Positions 60,566 to 64,000 of a DNA stretch of 64,000 bases are shown one piece after another. The DNA lies in NCBI RefSeq assembly GCF_008831285.2, contig NC_045145.1, positions 23,000,802 through 23,064,801 on the forward strand, read 5' to 3'. Below the pieces are notes generated by a model, which was not told the origin of the DNA, searched no databases, and saw only the letters and a program-made list of their open reading frames with translations. The DNA comes from Nymphaea colorata. Taxonomy: Eukaryota; Streptophyta; Magnoliopsida; Nymphaeales; Nymphaeaceae. The position numbers and the translations under genes were made by a program. Position 1 is the first letter of the stretch; the number at the start of each line of letters is the position of its first letter.

Positions 60566-60867
60566 TGTTAGTGTTAAGGAAAGAGATGTCAAAAGGAAAG
60601 AGGCAATCAAAGATTACCGTGTGGAGAAATAAGAGAAGAAATGAAGATTGGCAATCAGGAATTGCCGTGTGAAATTCATCCCAGCAAGGGAAGGTTTTCA
60701 AATGTTGCAAACTCTTTACCATATGTATAGCTGCCTCATCACGTTGTATCTTGTTACCATTTCTGTATCAACCGTGCAAACATTATAAATAAAACTAAAA
60801 CTCTTTCAAATCATATATAGCAAGAGATTTACTCACTTTCTCTGTCACCTTCTGCTTTCTTTTTTCA
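60566..60867 (+). mobile_element. Copia-type LTR in the right arm, with primer-binding site
   Basis: A 302-bp block with TG..CA ends (TGTTAGTGTTAAGG to TTTTTTCA), followed immediately by TGGTACCAGAGCC (60868-60880). An ATAAATAAAA box near 60785 could be the LTR TATA. The element is only LTR plus leader. The LTR reads away from the unique spacer, as does its partner in the left arm. Confidence 0.65.
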
Positions 60868-61172
60868 TGGTACCAGAGCCAAGGTTCATATTTTCTTATG
60901 CAACCTTGGTTTCTCTGCACAATCGTCACATAGGTCTCTCTTATGCAAGTTCTTGCTGCTCTTCTGTTCAGCCATAATTCTTTTTTTTTCAGCATTCCAT
61001 TTCAGCAGTAAACCGTCGCCGGTGCATTTCTCTGTTGGTCTAGATGTTTTGTTAACATTGCCACTTTATATAAAAATAAGTACTTTTTGTAGATATATGT
61101 GAAGAATGGCCCACACGTTGCCCAGACCAACCTCTACCCTGAAGTTCCAACCATAGACACAAAAAAGTACTC

Positions 61173-61400
61173 AATTTCATGGCCTTCGCTTTTTCTATTC
61201 CATTTTAGATGCAGACCAGTTAGAAAAGAAGAAGATCACATCTATTGCTTTTTAACAAAACATTGACACATCTATTGCTTTTCAAACTAGTCTAGTCTGT
61301 ACTTGCCACTACACGGCACTTTCTATACAAGTAAGCACCATAGGACGGCGTCTTGTCTTCTGTTTCTCTCCCTAGAAAATCCTCTGATGCGGTGACTTCT
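61173..61400 (+). repeat. Left arm of a second inverted repeat
   Basis: 228 bp from AATTTCATGGCC to GCGGTGACTTCT, pairing with 62212-62441 in reverse complement with few mismatches. Within it CATCTATTGCTTTT occurs twice, and TCTCCCTAGAAAAT is repeated at the inner edge. Confidence 0.92.
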
Positions 61401-62211
61401 CCCTAGAAAATAAATGTTCCTCAACTCATGGTCAGTAAGATTTGATCCTTGATACAAAGAGAATAAGTCAATTATGATAATCGGCATATGATATGAGAAA
61501 TAGCATCAGGCCTTTTACTTACTTAATCTTTAAGATTTATTGCTATACATACAGGATTTACAAATATGCATTCTGAAGTTATTACAATTTTGACAAAAAT
61601 ATCAGACAATAAAATGAAATACTCTTCTTCCTCACTCGGATCATCACTTGTAATTGCATGACATAAAATCCTAAGATTAGTACTCTTAGTCCGCATCAGA
61701 CCAGGCAGTGGCCCCACGAAATTGACTTTCAAAGCTTACAAAAGTTTGTTTATGGATAATGGTTGAGCAAATGTTAACACCTCTTGAATATATAATGTAG
61801 AATAGATTATGAGTTTTTTCATTCAACATGTTTGAATTGAGGGAATGGAGAGATATTAATCAATAGAATGAAAGGCAAAGAAAAAGGAGAAATCAATGGT
61901 AGGGAAGGAAAGGAAAAAAAGAGAGAAGGAAATGAATTAATATTTTTATTCTTTCCATTCTTTTCTCACTTTTCATCCATCCAAATAAGGTGTTAAGCTT
62001 ATATACCTAGATAATTTTTATATTATTTGGAATTATGTTTTTAATTTAACTTTCGACATTTCCTAACCTTCTTAAAAACTGAAAATTTGAATCGAACTTG
62101 TCAGGCTTAAGTCGGTCACAGCTCACAAATTAATAAATTTTCTTAATCATGTATATAAGAATAATTATAAAAACAAAACAAAAAAAAACTTTTTTAGTCA
62201 AACCTATGCGA

Positions 62212-62441
62212 AGAAGTCACCGCATCAGAGGATTTTCTAGGGAGAGAAACAGAAGACAAGACGCCGTCCTGTGGTGCTTACTTGTATAGAAAGTGCCGCG
62301 TAGTGGCAAGTATGCAGACTAGACTAGTTTGAAAAGCAATAGATGTGTCAATGTTTTGTTAAAAAGCAATAGATGTGATCTTTTTCTTTTCTAACTGGTC
62401 TGCATTTAAAATGGAATAGAAAAAGCGAAGGCCATGAAATT
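62212..62441 (-). repeat. Right arm of a second inverted repeat
   Basis: 230 bp, the reverse complement of 61173-61400. The spacer is 811 bp. Flanks outside the arms (AAAGTACTC on the left, TTGTATAAA on the right) show no target-site duplication. Confidence 0.92.
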
Positions 62442-62882
62442 TTGTATAAACGAAGTATATAAATAGTATGGTTTTCTTTTTTCTACTTTTCTTGTTTTTC
62501 TTGTGGCCATTGGTCGAAAAGACTTGTCCAGCCAAACAGGCTAAACACTAGACCGACAAAGAGCTGCTCCATTGGGCTTTACAATCATCCTATTGTATTC
62601 TCCCATGTTTCCCGGAACATTTTTCCCAGACATTATCATTTTACAAGTGCTTGTGTGACAGCAGCCATTGCATTTATGCTTGTTCTTGTTATTGTGGTAG
62701 GCTCGTTTGAAACTTATATTCGGTACTGTTACTGTCTGCAAGAATATTTTTTGTGCTTCTTATTTTTAAATCATATCCCAACATATCATTTTTCACTAGT
62801 GTTGAAGGAAACACATAAGATCTGACACCCAATTCAAGTAGTTGTTGTTTCATCCCTCTTCCTTCCTCCTCCACGCACAAAC

Positions 62883-62917
<35 letters not shown>

Positions 62918-64000
62918 AAAAAAAAAGAGAAAAAAAGAAAACCCTTACTGCACAAATCATAGAGGCATATTCTAGTGTAGTTAATTAGAACACAGTGGAA
63001 TTCGTGCGTGTAGCTTTGAACATTCAAGAATGTATAATACAAAGGTTGGAGAACATGGCTTTGGATGGTCACCAATGTGAAGCAATGGGCACATTATATT
63101 GCATATAATACTTTTGAGAAAGAATCATTAATGGTAGGTGACCAAATAAGAAATGGGGGGAAATTTGACAACAAATCTTTTTTTTCTTTTTTTTTTAAAC
63201 AGAGAAAAGTTGTAAACTTTGGATTGTATCTTCACTTATTATGACAATCGATACCACCCATTTGTTAATTTGTTTTTCCAATCTTTCATGATTAATGTCA
63301 ATGAGTGTCAAATTTGATTATCTATGTGGGCAAAATTTATAAAGGTTTTTTTTTCACCTTTACAAAGCAAAAATTGATTGGAAGGATTGTATATACCATG
63401 AAAAATGACATTATATAGTTGGAGTACTTGAGAAACAAAAGGGGGAGATGATAAAAGGGAATCCTTGTTGTCACTGGTGCATATTTTCTTTCCAGTCATA
63501 GGTAATACCTACCCAAATGGTTGTGCATTACGCCCCCGTGACACCAAGTAGAAAATACATGGTCCATTTCACTAATGAATAACAGAAAAATACAATAATT
63601 TATATATTTAGACTAAAAGCAAATGTAATGCTACCATCACTGCATTGAAACAAATCAACTTGGAAAATAAGAACTTCTCAATTTGGTAAATGTGTTAAGT
63701 CTTGCATTTAGTTTTCCAAGGGAAATAAAAATGCCCTCCTTTTTTGTTCACAAATAACTTGTATTGGTAAATGCGAAGCCATATGTTTCCACAAAATTTT
63801 CCTCACTATTGGAGATATTTATCCTTTATTAAATTTTTAAATCTGTTCTTATCTTTTCTTTTTTTTTAGACAAGTTTATTTTTTAGGTTAAGGCTGTTCA
63901 GATGCAAAGCTGCTCCTTTCCTTTTTATTAATAAAGAATGAAAAATAAAAATACATCCTTGAAAAAAAAAATGATTGAGTACTAGCCTAAAGCTTTGGCC

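Larger units (their letters stand above)
60268..61040 (+). repeat. Right arm of a large inverted duplication
   Basis: About 773 bp, pairing with 58906-59681. The outer edge lies at TCTGTTGGTC (61031-61040). Beyond it the two sides share no clear sequence. Confidence 0.93.
61041..64000. other. Right-end intergenic stretch, no gene recognised
   Basis: Apart from the inverted repeat at 61173-62441 and a (GA)n run near 62888-62913, this is AT-rich DNA with short meaningless ORFs. Confidence 0.5.

Overview
This is a nuclear genomic window from a flowering plant. Five plant gene families can be read directly: CNGC channel, family-2 aldehyde dehydrogenase, U-box/ARM E3 ligase, ATL RING-H2 E3 ligase and HD-Zip class I factor. 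The genes have GT-AG introns, lie in AT-rich intergenic DNA, and are separated by small DNA transposons. The U-box gene and HD-Zip exon 2 are strikingly GC-rich, while the CNGC and ALDH genes are AT-rich. Such bimodality is common in monocots and some early-diverging angiosperms, but the species cannot be fixed from this sequence.

Layout. 1-2324 (+): last three exons of a CNGC-type channel. 7893-13927 (+): an 11-exon mitochondrial-type ALDH2 gene with a one-base frameshift in exon 2. 13.9-21.5 kb: no gene recognised; a tandem repeat, a GGATTCGAAT-type repeat, a 1.24-kb PIF/Harbinger-like element and a possible solo LTR. 21887-23929 (+): an intronless PUB18/19-like gene with G-box and RY motifs just upstream. 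24-31.3 kb: repeats only. 31367-31978 (-): ATL RING-H2 gene. 32-38.1 kb: repeats, including two hAT-like MITEs with target-site duplications. 38131-40826 (-): three-exon HAT5/ATHB1-like HD-Zip I gene with a 28-codon upstream ORF in its leader. 41-51.4 kb: repeats, including the partner copies of both hAT-like families. 51455-54022 (-): a seven-exon gene model of about 171 residues that I do not recognise.

54.6-62.5 kb is a rearranged tract. It holds a partial copy of an intron of the seven-exon gene, a broken fragment of a small membrane-protein gene, AT-rich repeats in direct and inverted order, and the intact membrane-protein gene (59505-60044, -). The 3' half of that gene, together with a copia-type LTR and primer-binding site, is present again as an inverted copy with arms of about 775 bp. 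A second, shorter inverted repeat follows.

The genes are not an operon or cluster and share no evident pathway. I found no CRISPR array, tRNA, rRNA or autonomous transposon. No wholly new biological system is demonstrated. The best leads are the inverted duplication, the HD-Zip uORF, the ALDH2 frameshift and the unrecognised seven-exon gene.
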